A stretch of DNA of 64,000 nucleotides from Hymenobacter artigasi (GCF_012275535.1 NZ_JAAVTK010000013.1:114101-178100); one strand, 5' to 3'. Shown: positions 14,982-24,182, counted from the first letter of the stretch. Numbers and translations: made by a program. Notes: generated by a model from the sequence alone, not told the origin.

Positions 14982-16171
14982 TGACACCCCGCCAACTCTT
15001 CCTGCGCCACCAGGCCCAAACCTCCGATTTCCCACTGCTGCTGGAAATTGAGCGGGCCGAGGGCGTGTACATGTACGGCCCCGACGGCCGCCGCTACCTC
15101 GACCTCATTTCCGGCATCGGCGTGAGCAACGTGGGCCACCGCCACCCGCGCGTGCTGGCCGGCATCCAGGCCCAGCTCGACAAGTACCTGCACCTGATGG
15201 TGTACGGCGAGCTGGTGCAGGCCGTGCCCGCGCAGCTGGCCGAGGCCATCCACCAAACCCTGCCCGCGCACCTCGATTCGGTGTTTTTCACCAACTCCGG
15301 CACCGAGGCCATTGAGGGCGCGCTGAAGCTGGCCAAGCGCCACACCGGCCGCACCGAGCTCATTTCCTGCCTCAATGCCTACCACGGCTCCACGCACGGC
15401 GCGCTGTCCATCACCGGCTCCGAAGACTTCAAAAACAGCTTCCGGCCGCTGCTGCCCGACGTGCGCCACATCCGCCACAACGACTTTGCCGACCTGATGC
15501 TGATTACCGAGCGCACCGCCGCCGTCATCATCGAAACCGTGCAGGGCGAGGCTGGCGTGCGCGTGCCCTCGCTTTATTACCTGCCAGCGCTGCGCCGCCG
15601 CTGCCGGGAAGTGGGGGCCCTGCTCATCCTCGACGAAATTCAGTGCGGCTACGGGCGCACCGGCACCATGTGGGCCTTCGAGCAGTTCGGCATCGAGCCC
15701 GATATTCTGGTGTGTGCCAAGGGCATGGGCGGCGGCATGCCCATCGGGGCCTTCATTTCGAGCACCGAAATCATGTCGGGCTTCAAAACCAACCCCATTC
15801 TGGGGCATTGCACCACCTTTGGCGGGCACCCGGTGAGCTGCGCGGCGGCCCTGGCCACGCTGCAAGTAATGCAGGACGAAAAGCTGGCCGAGGGCGTGGC
15901 CGCCAAAGCGGCGCGGTTCCGGGAGCAGCTGCGGCACCCGGCCATCCGGGACGTGCGCGGCTGCGGCCTGCTCATGGCCGTGGAATTCGATTCCTTCGCC
16001 GTGCTCAAGCCTATCATCGACTACGCCCTGGAGCACGAAAGCATCCTCACCGACTGGTTCCTGTTTTGCGATAACTCGCTGCGCTTGGCCCCGCCGCTCA
16101 CCATCAGCAATGCGGAAATTGACGAAGCCTGCGCCGCACTACTGCGGGCCATCGATGCGGTGGTGAAATAG
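14975..16171 (+). CDS. Class III PLP-dependent aminotransferase (acetylornithine/ornithine type)
   Basis: A 398-residue cytoplasmic aminotransferase of the acetylornithine/ornithine/4-aminobutyrate family. Visible motifs are DLISGIGVSNVGHRHP, TNSGTEAIEGALKLAK for the phosphate of pyridoxal phosphate, ILDEIQCGYGRTG with the ring-binding aspartate, and the Schiff-base lysine in VCAKGMGGGMPIGAF. The probable start is the GTG at 14975, which lies in an AAATCCG-type repeat tract. The substrate cannot be fixed: no arginine, lysine or GABA pathway genes are nearby, so the gene stands alone. Confidence 0.9.
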   Translation: MVLTPRQLFLRHQAQTSDFPLLLEIERAEGVYMYGPDGRRYLDLISGIGVSNVGHRHPRVLAGIQAQLDKYLHLMVYGELVQAVPAQLAEAIHQTLPAHLDSVFFTNSGTEAIEGALKLAKRHTGRTELISCLNAYHGSTHGALSITGSEDFKNSFRPLLPDVRHIRHNDFADLMLITERTAAVIIETVQGEAGVRVPSLYYLPALRRRCREVGALLILDEIQCGYGRTGTMWAFEQFGIEPDILVCAKGMGGGMPIGAFISSTEIMSGFKTNPILGHCTTFGGHPVSCAAALATLQVMQDEKLAEGVAAKAARFREQLRHPAIRDVRGCGLLMAVEFDSFAVLKPIIDYALEHESILTDWFLFCDNSLRLAPPLTISNAEIDEACAALLRAIDAVVK

Positions 16172-16186
16172 TGAATTGGTGAGTTG

Positions 16187-16255
16187 GTGAAATGGTGAGT
16201 TTGATGTTTGAGCAGCGCGATTTGCGCAGACAGAACATCAAACTCACCATTTCAC
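16187..16255. repeat. Inverted repeat made of GGTGA-type units
   Basis: A perfect 22-bp core, arms 16187-16208 and 16234-16255 (GTGAAATGGTGAGTTTGATG...), is extended on both sides by reiterated TTGGTGA and TCACCAC units to about 16175-16294. It lies between the convergent aminotransferase and TerB-like genes and could end both transcripts. Confidence 0.8.
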
Positions 16256-16283
16256 TAGTTCACCACCTCACCACCTATACCAC

Positions 16284-16742
16284 CTATACCACCACTTTGG
16301 GTCGGGGTAATTCGTTGTAATTCAGAAAAGAAGTGCTTTCCTCCTTGATGCGCTCCTTGGGCAGGCCGTCTTTCACGCCCTGCGAAATCTTGCGCACCAG
16401 TACGCCCACAATGGCCTTGCGGAAGCCCAGCTTCTCGGCCATCATGATGCAGAAGTCCATCTCGGTATCGTCCACAATGCCATCGGCCAGCATCATGTCC
16501 ACGAGGTCAAAAATCTGGTCGAAACGCTCCGAATCGGTAGTAGGCAGGTCATTGCTACTGCCTTTGGCACCCGACACCAATGCCTGCACTTCCGACGAGC
16601 TGATGCCGTTCTTCTTGCCCACCGCCAGGATGAAATTCATCTCCCGGGCGTCGATATGGCCGTCGGCTTTAGCCAGTGCCGCGAGATTCAACAGGTGGCT
16701 TTTGATTTTTTTGGCCTGCTCATTTTCGAAAAAACCGAACAT
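16284..16742 (-). CDS. TerB-like (tellurite-resistance-fold) protein
   Basis: A small cytoplasmic helical protein of the TerB/DjlA N-terminal superfamily, 152 residues from the ATG at 16742 (MFGFFENEQAKK). An in-frame start at 16760 would add six residues. The paired acidic motifs AKADGHIDAREMNFIL and MMLADGIVDDTEMDFCI resemble the metal-binding DGxIDxxE loops of TerB. The family is widespread and linked to stress responses, but the function of stand-alone copies is unknown. No other ter genes are present, so tellurite resistance should not be assumed. Confidence 0.75.
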   Translation of the reverse strand: MFGFFENEQAKKIKSHLLNLAALAKADGHIDAREMNFILAVGKKNGISSSEVQALVSGAKGSSNDLPTTDSERFDQIFDLVDMMLADGIVDDTEMDFCIMMAEKLGFRKAIVGVLVRKISQGVKDGLPKERIKEESTSFLNYNELPRPKVVV

Positions 16743-16894
16743 AAACGTGGGAATTAACAAGTGGGAGATGATTTTGGAAACGAAACTGCGATTTCAGGGG
16801 TAAGATACACGTAAAATCGGCTTATTGTTATCAATTTATTGTTCTGCTAAGTAAAATTACAATCGTTTCCATAACGCCAATTTCTACGCTTGGG

Positions 16895-16925
16895 TTGAGG
16901 GTTTGCATTCATTTCACCAACTTTG
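16895..16925 (+). promoter_or_regulatory. Candidate promoter of pfkA
   Basis: TTG at 16895-16897, a 20-base spacer, then CAACTTTG at 16918-16925 (one mismatch to TAnnTTTG). The start would be near 16932, which excludes the ORF start at 16903 and supports ATG 16963 or 16975. Confidence 0.4.
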
Positions 16926-16962
16926 CGCGGTTTGGGTGCCATTTGCGCGCCCTGCTGCATTT

Positions 16963-17946
16963 ATGACAGTTCAGATGAAGAGAATAGCAGTTTTCACGAG
17001 TGGGGGCGATTCGCCGGGCATGAATGCCGCCATCCGGGCCGTGGTGCGCACGGCCACGTACCACGGCATTGAGGTATACGGTATTATGCGGGGCTACAGT
17101 GGCATGATTAAGGGCGAGTTTGTGCGCCTCGATTCGGCCTCGGTGTCCAACACGGTGCAGAAGGGCGGTACCATTCTGAAATCGGCCCGCAGCCAGAAAT
17201 TCATGACCAAGGAAGGCCGCCAGCAGGCCTTCGACCAGCTGGTGAACAACGGCATTGAAGGCCTGGTGGCCATTGGCGGCAACGGTACTTTCACCGGGGC
17301 CATGATTTTTGAGGAGGAGTTCGGCATCCCCACGGTGGGCGCGCCGGGCACCATCGACAACGACCTATACGGCACCGACTACACCATTGGTTACGATACG
17401 GCCGTGAACACGGCGCTGGAGTGCATCGATAAAATCCGGGACACGGCCGACTCGCACGACCGGTGCTTCTTTGTAGAGGTGATGGGCCGCGATTCGGGCT
17501 ACATCGCCATCCCGTGCGCCATTGGCGGCGGGGCCGAAATCGTGATGATTCCGGAAACGCAAATGAGCGTGGACGTGGTGATTGAAACCCTGCAAACGGG
17601 CTGGAAGCGCTCCAAAACCTCGTTCATCGTCATCGTGGCCGAGGGCGAGGAAGAGGGCAACGCCACCACCACGGCCGCCCGCGTGAAGGAAGCCATCCCG
17701 CAGCTCGATACCCGCGTCACGGTTATCGGCCACATTCAGCGCGGCGGCTCCCCCACGGCCGCCGACCGCCTGCTGGGCTCCCAAATCGGCATTGCCGCCG
17801 TGGAAGGCCTCATGAACGGCATGCGCAACGTAATGGCCGGCATTGTGGATAAAAAGCTGGTTTATACGCCGTTTACGGATACTATTAATAAGAAAAAAAT
17901 CATCAACCAGAGCTTTATGCGGATGGTGGAGATTCTTTCAGTTTAA
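16963..17946 (+). CDS. pfkA: ATP-dependent 6-phosphofructokinase
   Basis: A glycolytic enzyme phosphorylating fructose 6-phosphate to the 1,6-bisphosphate. From the ATG at 16963 it has 327 residues, the normal length of bacterial PfkA. The glycine-rich ATP site is FTSGGDSPGMNAA (residues 11-23), and the catalytic region is PGTIDNDLYGTDYTIGYDTA, with the aspartate base in TIDND. The substrate-binding VEVMGRDSGYIA and the C-terminal HIQRGGSPTAADR are intact. A second start at 16975 (MKRIAVFTSGG) is equally possible. The gene is monocistronic, closed by the 41-bp inverted repeat. Confidence 0.96.
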   Translation: MTVQMKRIAVFTSGGDSPGMNAAIRAVVRTATYHGIEVYGIMRGYSGMIKGEFVRLDSASVSNTVQKGGTILKSARSQKFMTKEGRQQAFDQLVNNGIEGLVAIGGNGTFTGAMIFEEEFGIPTVGAPGTIDNDLYGTDYTIGYDTAVNTALECIDKIRDTADSHDRCFFVEVMGRDSGYIAIPCAIGGGAEIVMIPETQMSVDVVIETLQTGWKRSKTSFIVIVAEGEEEGNATTTAARVKEAIPQLDTRVTVIGHIQRGGSPTAADRLLGSQIGIAAVEGLMNGMRNVMAGIVDKKLVYTPFTDTINKKKIINQSFMRMVEILSV

Positions 17947-17957
17947 GCTCAGAAAGA

Positions 17958-18066
17958 AAAATAGAACGTCATGCTGAGCGCAGCCGAAGCATCTCTACTG
18001 GGGAAGTAACTAATTACTCTTCGCGGTAGAGATGCTTCGGCTGCGCTCAGCATGACGTTCTATTTT
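17958..18066. repeat. Perfect 41-bp inverted repeat, GTCAT-CTGAGC family (copy 2)
   Basis: Arms 17958-17998 and 18026-18066 are perfect complements over 41 bases, with a 27-base loop. The arms contain GAACGTCATGCTGAGC and CCGAAGCATCTCTAC. The right arm overlaps the last codons of miaA: the miaA stop (18062-18060) lies in it. It separates pfkA from convergent miaA. Confidence 0.93.
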
Positions 18067-18995
18067 GTCTGGATTTTGCTTAAATCGACCCAAGCATAGC
18101 CAGGGTCGCGCCGCAGCCAGCTCATTTGGCGCTTGGCGTAGCGGCGGGTGTTGCGCTGGAGCAGGCGCACGGCTTCGGCCCAGTCGTAATCCCCATCCAG
18201 AAAACCGAAAATTTCCTGATAGCCCACGGTTTGCAGGGCGTGGTGGTGGCGGTAGGGGAGCACCGATTTTACTTCGGCCAGCAGGCCGGCGGCCAGCATG
18301 TGCTCCACGCGCAGGTTGATGCGCTGGTAGAGTGCCTCCCGCTCGCGGGTGAGGGCCACTTTCACGTTGCGGAAGAGCGGGTTTTCGGCGGGCGGGCCGT
18401 CGGTGTGGAAACTGGAAAACGGCCTGCCCGTGGCGCGGGTGATTTCCAGGGCGCGCACCACGCGCTGGGGGTTTTGCTGGTCGATGCGGGCGTGGGCTAC
18501 GGGGTCGGTGGCGGCTAGCTCGGCCACGAGGTGGGGGAGGCCGTGGGCGGCCAGCTCGGCGTGGAGCCGGGCGCGCACCTCGGGCGGCACGCCGGGCAGC
18601 TCATCCAGCCCATCGGTCACGGCCTGCACATAAAGACCCGAGCCGCCGGTGAAGATGACAAGCGAGTGTTTTTGGAACAATTCGCTGAGTACGGCCAGGC
18701 AATCGGTGGCGAAGCGGCCGGCGCTGTAGTCCTCCGCAATGCTGTGGCTGTCGATGAAATGATGGGGCACGCCCTGCATTTCGGCGGGCGTAGGCTTGGC
18801 CGTGCCAATACTAAGCTCACGGAAAAACTGGCGCGAGTCGGCCGAGACTATTTCGGTGTGAAACTGCTGCGCCAGCTGTACGCACAGCGCCGTTTTGCCC
18901 ACGGCCGTGGGGCCGGCAATGGTGAGCAGCACGGGGCGCGGGTCGGCGGCCGTGGGGGCCAGCTGGGCGAGGATTTCGGGCGGAAGTAAGGGCAC
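18060..18995 (-). CDS. miaA: tRNA dimethylallyltransferase
   Basis: Adds a dimethylallyl group to A37 of tRNAs reading codons that start with U, aiding reading-frame maintenance. The 311 residues have the P-loop IAGPTAVGKTALCVQLA, the SADSRQFFRELSIGTAKPT motif with the catalytic aspartate, the HHFIDSHS segment, and the C-terminal region QTVGYQEIFGFLDGDYDWAEAVRLLQRNTRRYAKRQ-type sequence with the WLRRDP ending. Length and motifs are those of complete MiaA. The last codons and the stop are supplied by the right arm of the inverted repeat at 18026-18066. Confidence 0.96.
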   Translation of the reverse strand: MPLLPPEILAQLAPTAADPRPVLLTIAGPTAVGKTALCVQLAQQFHTEIVSADSRQFFRELSIGTAKPTPAEMQGVPHHFIDSHSIAEDYSAGRFATDCLAVLSELFQKHSLVIFTGGSGLYVQAVTDGLDELPGVPPEVRARLHAELAAHGLPHLVAELAATDPVAHARIDQQNPQRVVRALEITRATGRPFSSFHTDGPPAENPLFRNVKVALTREREALYQRINLRVEHMLAAGLLAEVKSVLPYRHHHALQTVGYQEIFGFLDGDYDWAEAVRLLQRNTRRYAKRQMSWLRRDPGYAWVDLSKIQTK

Positions 18996-19007
18996 GGTGG
19001 AGTGAGA

Positions 19008-19090
19008 GTAGCGCGAACTTTGTAGTTCGCGTCCCGGAACGTGAATCGTAAGAGATGGCGCGTGGATGCGAACTACAAAGTTCGCGCTAC
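19008..19090. repeat. Perfect 23-bp inverted repeat, GCGAACTTTGTAG family
   Basis: Arms 19008-19030 and 19068-19090 (GTAGCGCGAACTTTGTAG...) are perfect complements around a 37-base loop. It lies 12 bases upstream of the miaA start and 13 bases beyond the OmpA-like gene stop, both on the minus strand. Confidence 0.9.
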
Positions 19091-19103
19091 GTTGCGCTAT
19101 AAT

Positions 19104-21071
19104 CTATTGCAGCCCCACAATGCGGAACTCGACGCGGCGGTTGAGGCGGCGGGTGGCTTCCTGCTCGTTGCTGGCAATGGGCTCGGCCCCGCCCAGGCCC
19201 AGGCCGGTGATGCGGGTGCCGGCCACGCCGTGGTCGGCGAGGTAGGCTTTCACAGCGGCCACGCGCTGCTGGCTGAGCACCACGTTTTTTTCGGGTGGCC
19301 CCACGTTGTCGGTGTGGCCGCGCAACTCGATGGTGAGGTTGGGGTTGTCAATCATGAGCAGCACTAGCTTGTTGAGGGCGGCGGCCGACGAGGGTAGCAT
19401 AGCGGCTTTGCCCTGCTCAAACTGCACGTTGGCCAGCTGCTGGGTGGCCCCCACGGCCAGCGGCCGGAGCAGGATGTCATGCACCAGCGGGCCGGGCGCG
19501 GCGGCCCAGGTGCTGTCGGCCGGGAAGTAGCCGGGATGCTGGGCGTGGTATTGGTAGCTGCGGCCCGGCGCGGTGGTGTAGGTAAAGCTGCCGCGCACCG
19601 ACAGCAGCACGGCCGTGCCCGCCTCATCGCGGTCGAGGCGCAGCTGGGCCTGCGGCAGGGGGAGCGAGGTAGTGGCATCGAGCACGCGGCCTTCCCAGGT
19701 GGCGGTGGTGGGCGTGGGCGGCGGCACGGCCGGGGCGGGCGGCACCACGCCAAACAGGTTGCAGCCGGCCAGGTCGGTATAGGTGCCGCCGCGCACGCGG
19801 GTGGCCTGGCGGCGCGCCAAATCGACCTGATAAAGTCCGTGCGGGCCGGCCAGGTACATGCGGCGGCGGCCGGCGGCGTCGTTCTGCATCAGCAGGTCGC
19901 TGTAGCCGCCGCGTACGGGCAGGCCGTCGAGCATGATGCGCTCGGGCGACGGCTGCTTGGTGTTCATGTTCACTTTCAGCAGCGAGCCATCGGTGCTGTA
20001 CACCATGTACATGGTGTTGGCATCGTCGAGGCAGAAGTTGCCGTGCGTGCCCGCGCTGGCAAACCCGATGAGCGAATAATACGGGGCTTTGCGGATGGGG
20101 TCGGCGGCCCACACCACGCTCACGCGGCCCTCGTGGGGGCTCACGCGTACCAGCTGGTTGGCGTCGGAAGTCATGAAATACAGGTCGCCGTGGTCGTCGG
20201 TGGCGGCGGATATCCAAACGTTCTCGGGGCCCTGGGCGGGCAGCTGCCAGTCGGTGTAGGCCCCGCGCCGGGCGGCGGGGTCGTAGCGGTACACGCGCTC
20301 GGGGGCATTGGTGGGGGCCTTGGTAACGGAATACAGGCAGTTATCGAACCCCTTGGCCAGCGCGTAGGACTGAAACGGCAGCACCAGGCGGTGCGCCCTG
20401 GGGGTAGCCGTGGGGTTGGAAGTCGAAAACTCGTGGATGGTACGGCAGTCATCTTCCCATTGCCCGTCGTGAAAGCGCAGGGCGGCGATGCCGTACATCT
20501 TGCCGTCGCAAATCTGGTCGGCGTAGCGGCGGCTGGGCCAGGCCGCATTGGTGAAGGCGAAGGATTCGACCAGCTGCCGGCCTTCGGCCAGATAGCGGCC
20601 GTCCTGGGCGGTGGCGGCCCGGTATTCTACCCGAAACTCGTAGCCGCCGCGCCACAGCTGCCGGCCCAGCACGTGTGCGCGCAGCGCCGGGGCTGGCGGG
20701 GCGTAGGTATATTCATAGTCAATCTCATCGGTGGGCCCGTCGCTGTGCTGGTCGAGGCGCAGCACCTGCACGCGGGGCAGCCGCTGAATGCGCTGCCACA
20801 CCGAATCGGGCCGGCCCGCGCCCAGCAGCCGCAGGTCGCGCCGGTCGTCGGGCAGGGACTGCTGGCTGACTTTCACCGTTGCGCCCACGACGGGCGCGCC
20901 GGCTGTGAACGTAGCCACCGGCCCGCCCACTGCCCGGGGCGGCACCCAGCCCCGCGCATACGCCAGCTGGTACCGGGCCAGCGCGTTGGTGTACTGGGTG
21001 GCTGGCGGCGTGGGCTGCGCCCGCAACGCCAGTTGGCAAACCAACAAAACCAGCAGCAGAAAAATCTTCAT
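19104..21071 (-). CDS. OmpA-family protein with N-terminal repeat region
   Basis: An exported envelope protein of 655 residues from the ATG at 21071 (MKIFLLLVLLVCQLALRAQ signal peptide); an upstream in-frame start at 21140 would put 23 residues before the signal. The large middle region (about 150-430) reads like a propeller-type domain with DNQLV, LYFMTSD and NFCLDDANTMYMVYS repeats. Next is a carboxypeptidase-regulatory-like beta-sandwich (WEGRVLDATTSLPLPQAQL). The C-terminus is an OmpA peptidoglycan-binding domain with IELRGHTDNVG, LSQQRVAAVKAYL and LNRRVEFRI. It probably links outer membrane and peptidoglycan. Confidence 0.87.
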   Translation of the reverse strand: MKIFLLLVLLVCQLALRAQPTPPATQYTNALARYQLAYARGWVPPRAVGGPVATFTAGAPVVGATVKVSQQSLPDDRRDLRLLGAGRPDSVWQRIQRLPRVQVLRLDQHSDGPTDEIDYEYTYAPPAPALRAHVLGRQLWRGGYEFRVEYRAATAQDGRYLAEGRQLVESFAFTNAAWPSRRYADQICDGKMYGIAALRFHDGQWEDDCRTIHEFSTSNPTATPRAHRLVLPFQSYALAKGFDNCLYSVTKAPTNAPERVYRYDPAARRGAYTDWQLPAQGPENVWISAATDDHGDLYFMTSDANQLVRVSPHEGRVSVVWAADPIRKAPYYSLIGFASAGTHGNFCLDDANTMYMVYSTDGSLLKVNMNTKQPSPERIMLDGLPVRGGYSDLLMQNDAAGRRRMYLAGPHGLYQVDLARRQATRVRGGTYTDLAGCNLFGVVPPAPAVPPPTPTTATWEGRVLDATTSLPLPQAQLRLDRDEAGTAVLLSVRGSFTYTTAPGRSYQYHAQHPGYFPADSTWAAAPGPLVHDILLRPLAVGATQQLANVQFEQGKAAMLPSSAAALNKLVLLMIDNPNLTIELRGHTDNVGPPEKNVVLSQQRVAAVKAYLADHGVAGTRITGLGLGGAEPIASNEQEATRRLNRRVEFRIVGLQ

Positions 21072-21217
21072 AGGCCGGAGCAACAGGAAACCAGGGTAAG
21101 CAGCTACAAAGCAATAATTTCCGCGTGTAATGCTACCCATCAGGCCGGCAAGATAACGCCCACGGCCGCCTTCCGGGTGGAAAGCGGCCGTGGGGTCGGG
21201 GCAAACAGACCAATGAT

Positions 21218-22897
21218 TTAGAACAGCGGCGGATGCTTTTCGTCGAAATCAGTGGCATCCTGGTAGGCCTTGGCCAGGGCCAGCAGGGTGCCTTCCTCAT
21301 ACAGCTGGCCCATGAAGGTGATGGTGGTGGGCAGGCCAGCGGCCGTGAAGCCGTTGGGCAGGGCTATGGCGGGCTGGCCGGTAAGGTTGGTGAGCACGAG
21401 GTTGGCGCTGAACGAGGGCGCGATGTAGCAGTCGAAGCCCTTGAGCTGGGCGTCCATCTGCTCAATGAGCAGGCTGCGCACACGCTGGGCCTGCAGGTAT
21501 TCCACGGCTGGAATGAAGCGGGCCGAGCGGAAGCCGTTGGGCCAGGCCGAGCGGTTCTGGAGCACCATCTGGCCGTCGCGGCCCGAGCGGGTGAGGTCGT
21601 CGAACGCCGCCGCGCCCTCGGCCGTGAGCACGAATCGCAGCGCGGCGGGCGAGATGGCCGGCAGCTCTAGAGGTACCAGTTCCACGCCCAGCTTGCGCAG
21701 CACGTCGAGGGTGGCCTGGTCGTTGGCTTTGGTAGGGTAGTTCTGGTCGAAAGCTGCCTTGAGGTAGCCGACGCGCAGCTTTTTGATATTGGTGCCGAAG
21801 GCGTACTGGAAGCGGTTGGGAGCCAGCATAGTGGCGGGGTCGCGGGCATCGGGGCCGGCGGCGCACAGGGCGGCCAGCACAATGGCGCAGTCCTCGGCCG
21901 AGCGGGTGAGGGGGCCGGCTTTGTCCATGGTCCAGCTCAGGGCCATGGCCCCGGCACGGCTCACGCGGCCGTAGGTGGGGCGCAGGCCGGTCACGCCGCA
22001 GGCCGTGCTGGGGCTGATGATGGAGCCGAGCGTTTCGGTGCCCATGGCAAACGGCAGCAGCCCCGCCGCTACCGCCGAGGCCGAGCCCGCCGACGACCCG
22101 CTGGAGCCCTTGGTCACGTCCCAGGGCGTGCGGGTTTTCTCGCCAAACCATACGTCGCCCTGGGCCAGCTCGCCCAGCGTGAGCTTGGCGCACAGCACGG
22201 CCCCGGCGGCGCGCAGGCGCTCCACCACGGCCGCGTCCTCGTCCAGGGTCTGCTCTTTGTAGGGCACCGAGCCCCAAGTGGTTTTGTAGCCCTTGGCGCT
22301 GAATAAATCCTTCACCCCGAAGGGAATGCCGTGCAGCGGCCCCCGGTATTTTCCGGCTTTAATTTCCTGGTCGGCCTGCTGGGCCTGTTGCAGGGCTAGG
22401 TCCTCGGTGAGGGTGATGACGCAGTGCAGGCGCGGGTCGTACTTTTTCAGGCGGGCCAGAAAAAAGGTGGTCAGCTCCTCGGAAGTTACCTGCCGGGTGC
22501 GCAGCAGCTCGCCCAGCTGCCGCACGGTATAAAAAGCCAGGGCGTCGCGGTTGGCGGGCAGCTTCACTTTGGCGGATTCCGGCAGCTTGCCGGCATTGCT
22601 GTTAGTGGCGGAGAGCTGCGCCTGCCGCATCCGCAGCGGGCGTGGGTCGAACACCACGGACGGAGCAACGCTATTGGGCAGGGGGATTTTGCGCAGGGCC
22701 TCGTAGCTGTCGCGGTAGCCCGTGAGGTTGCGGCGGGTCGAATCGAGCTGGGCATCGTTGAAATTCAACCCGAAAACCTGCTGCGCGGCGCGCAGAATGG
22801 GTACCGTAATTTCATCGGGGGCGGTGGGGCGGGCCACAAAGGCCCCGGCTATAAAGCAGGCGCCGCCGAGCAGCAGCGAGGGAAGAAGTTTTTTCAT
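21218..22897 (-). CDS. Exported amidase (amidase-signature family)
   Basis: A 559-residue member of the amidase-signature family (GatA/fatty-acid-amide-hydrolase type). The N-terminus is a signal peptide (LLPSLLLGGACFIAGAFVA), so the enzyme acts outside the cytoplasm and is not the GatCAB subunit. The Ser-Ser-Lys triad can be located: lysine in GIPFGVKDLF, the serine-rich motif KGSSGSSAGSASAVAAG, and TETLGSIISPS with the nucleophile region. A long N-terminal segment (about 25-110) precedes the core, as in the Bacteroidota exported amidases. The substrate is unknown. It lies 11 bases after the glycosyltransferase gene stop region and may share its transcript. Confidence 0.9.
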   Translation of the reverse strand: MKKLLPSLLLGGACFIAGAFVARPTAPDEITVPILRAAQQVFGLNFNDAQLDSTRRNLTGYRDSYEALRKIPLPNSVAPSVVFDPRPLRMRQAQLSATNSNAGKLPESAKVKLPANRDALAFYTVRQLGELLRTRQVTSEELTTFFLARLKKYDPRLHCVITLTEDLALQQAQQADQEIKAGKYRGPLHGIPFGVKDLFSAKGYKTTWGSVPYKEQTLDEDAAVVERLRAAGAVLCAKLTLGELAQGDVWFGEKTRTPWDVTKGSSGSSAGSASAVAAGLLPFAMGTETLGSIISPSTACGVTGLRPTYGRVSRAGAMALSWTMDKAGPLTRSAEDCAIVLAALCAAGPDARDPATMLAPNRFQYAFGTNIKKLRVGYLKAAFDQNYPTKANDQATLDVLRKLGVELVPLELPAISPAALRFVLTAEGAAAFDDLTRSGRDGQMVLQNRSAWPNGFRSARFIPAVEYLQAQRVRSLLIEQMDAQLKGFDCYIAPSFSANLVLTNLTGQPAIALPNGFTAAGLPTTITFMGQLYEEGTLLALAKAYQDATDFDEKHPPLF

Positions 22898-22908
22898 GCA
22901 AAACGGGG

Positions 22909-24078
22909 CTAAGGAATGAGGTCTGCAAACAGTTTCAGCAGCACTTGTTCTTCGTGCTGCCAGCTGAGCTGGGGGGCGGCGCGGCGGCAGTTTTCGGCCA
23001 GGTGCTGGTAGCGGGCGGGCTCGTCGCGCAGCAGGCGGTTGAGGGCGGCGGCCAATGTAGCGGGTTCCAGGTCGCTCACCAGCTCGGCCACGTCGAACTG
23101 GTCGTTGAGGGCGCGATATTCGGGGAAGTCGATGAGCACCTGCGGGATGCCGGCGTGCACGTAGTCGAAGAATTTATTCGCCAGCGAATAGTAGTAGCTC
23201 AGGCCGATATTCTCCAGCAGCATGATGCCCACGGCCGCGTGCCGCGTCACGTCGCGCAATGCCTCCGGCAGCACGAAGCCCCGGAATTCAACCTTCCCTA
23301 CCGGGTTCGAGGCGGAAGCCAGCAGCCCCAGCCGCTCGGCCCGCTCGCGCAGGGCGGCCGAGAGGTCGCCTTCGCCGCAAATCACCAGCCGGCCCGCCAC
23401 CTGCGGCATTGCATCAATCAGGCTTTCCAGGCCCCGGCCCACATTCAGCGCGCCCTGGTAGAGGATGTAGCCGCCGGGAGGTGCCGCGGTGGGGGCGGGG
23501 GGCAGCGCCTCGTTGGTACGCAGGCGGCTCACGTTGCGCACCACGGCGAAGGGCCGGCCGTAGCGCTGCTCAAACACCCGCGCCAGGGCCGGGCCCACGG
23601 TGTAGGCCAGCCGGGCGCGCGGCACGATGAAGCTCTCCACCCAGCACCAGAGGCGCTGCACGGCGGGCCGGGCCACCACCTCGGGCACTTCCGTAAATAG
23701 CTCGTGGGCATCGTACACGAAGGGCTGGCTACTCAGCCGGGCGCGCAGCCACACGGGCAGGGCCGTGTCGAGGTCGCAGGCGCACCAGGCGGCAGCGCGC
23801 TGGCCCAGCAGGTAAAAAAACAGCCGCAGGTTGTATTCGAGGTAAAAAAACTTTCCCTTTTGAAACCAGCCCCGCAGCCGGTGCTGGTGGTAGGGCTGCG
23901 GCGTGAGCGGGGGCGAAGTAGGCCGCTGCCAGCCCACTAGCTGCACCCGGTAGCCGGCGGCGGCCAAGCTGCCACAGATGCGCTGCATGCGCTGGTCGAA
24001 GCACAAATCGGTGGTGACGGTGAAAAGCAGCGGCTTGGTTGGGAGCGGCAATGGGGGAGTGGGGCAAGGGCTGGCCAT
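22909..24078 (-). CDS. Glycosyltransferase family 4-like
   Basis: A 389-residue retaining GT-B glycosyltransferase. The N-terminal domain begins LLFTVTTDLCFDQRMQRICGSLAAAGY and includes FVYDAHELFTEVPEV. The C-terminal nucleotide-sugar domain has GGYILYQGALNVGRGLESLIDAM, VICGEGDL, FRGFVLPEALRDV and the EX7E-like region SYYYSLANKFFDYVHAGIPQVLIDFPEY. It is probably cytoplasmic, acting in surface polysaccharide or glycolipid synthesis. No polysaccharide cluster surrounds it. A perfect -7 element lies upstream at 24117-24110. Confidence 0.88.
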   Translation of the reverse strand: MASPCPTPPLPLPTKPLLFTVTTDLCFDQRMQRICGSLAAAGYRVQLVGWQRPTSPPLTPQPYHQHRLRGWFQKGKFFYLEYNLRLFFYLLGQRAAAWCACDLDTALPVWLRARLSSQPFVYDAHELFTEVPEVVARPAVQRLWCWVESFIVPRARLAYTVGPALARVFEQRYGRPFAVVRNVSRLRTNEALPPAPTAAPPGGYILYQGALNVGRGLESLIDAMPQVAGRLVICGEGDLSAALRERAERLGLLASASNPVGKVEFRGFVLPEALRDVTRHAAVGIMLLENIGLSYYYSLANKFFDYVHAGIPQVLIDFPEYRALNDQFDVAELVSDLEPATLAAALNRLLRDEPARYQHLAENCRRAAPQLSWQHEEQVLLKLFADLIP

Positions 24079-24109
24079 GCGGGCACGGCCGGGGTTATTT
24101 TATTTTGGT

Positions 24110-24117
24110 CAAATTTA
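24110..24117 (-). promoter_or_regulatory. Candidate -7 element of the glycosyltransferase gene
   Basis: The minus strand reads TAAATTTG, a perfect TAnnTTTG match, 32 bases before the ATG at 24078. No TTG is seen at -33. Confidence 0.4.
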
Positions 24118-24182
24118 CACCGCCGCCTCGCAGCGCGGTGGCTATCTTAGCCGGAAATATCAACCGGTAGTACGTGTCATTT

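Noticed and set aside
16284..16742. Tellurite-resistance operon
   Set aside because: Only a TerB-like single domain is present; no terC, terD or terZ genes are nearby.
19479..21221. 580-residue frame antisense to the OmpA-like gene
   Set aside because: Gly/Val/His-rich low-complexity translation; the OmpA domain on the other strand is intact.
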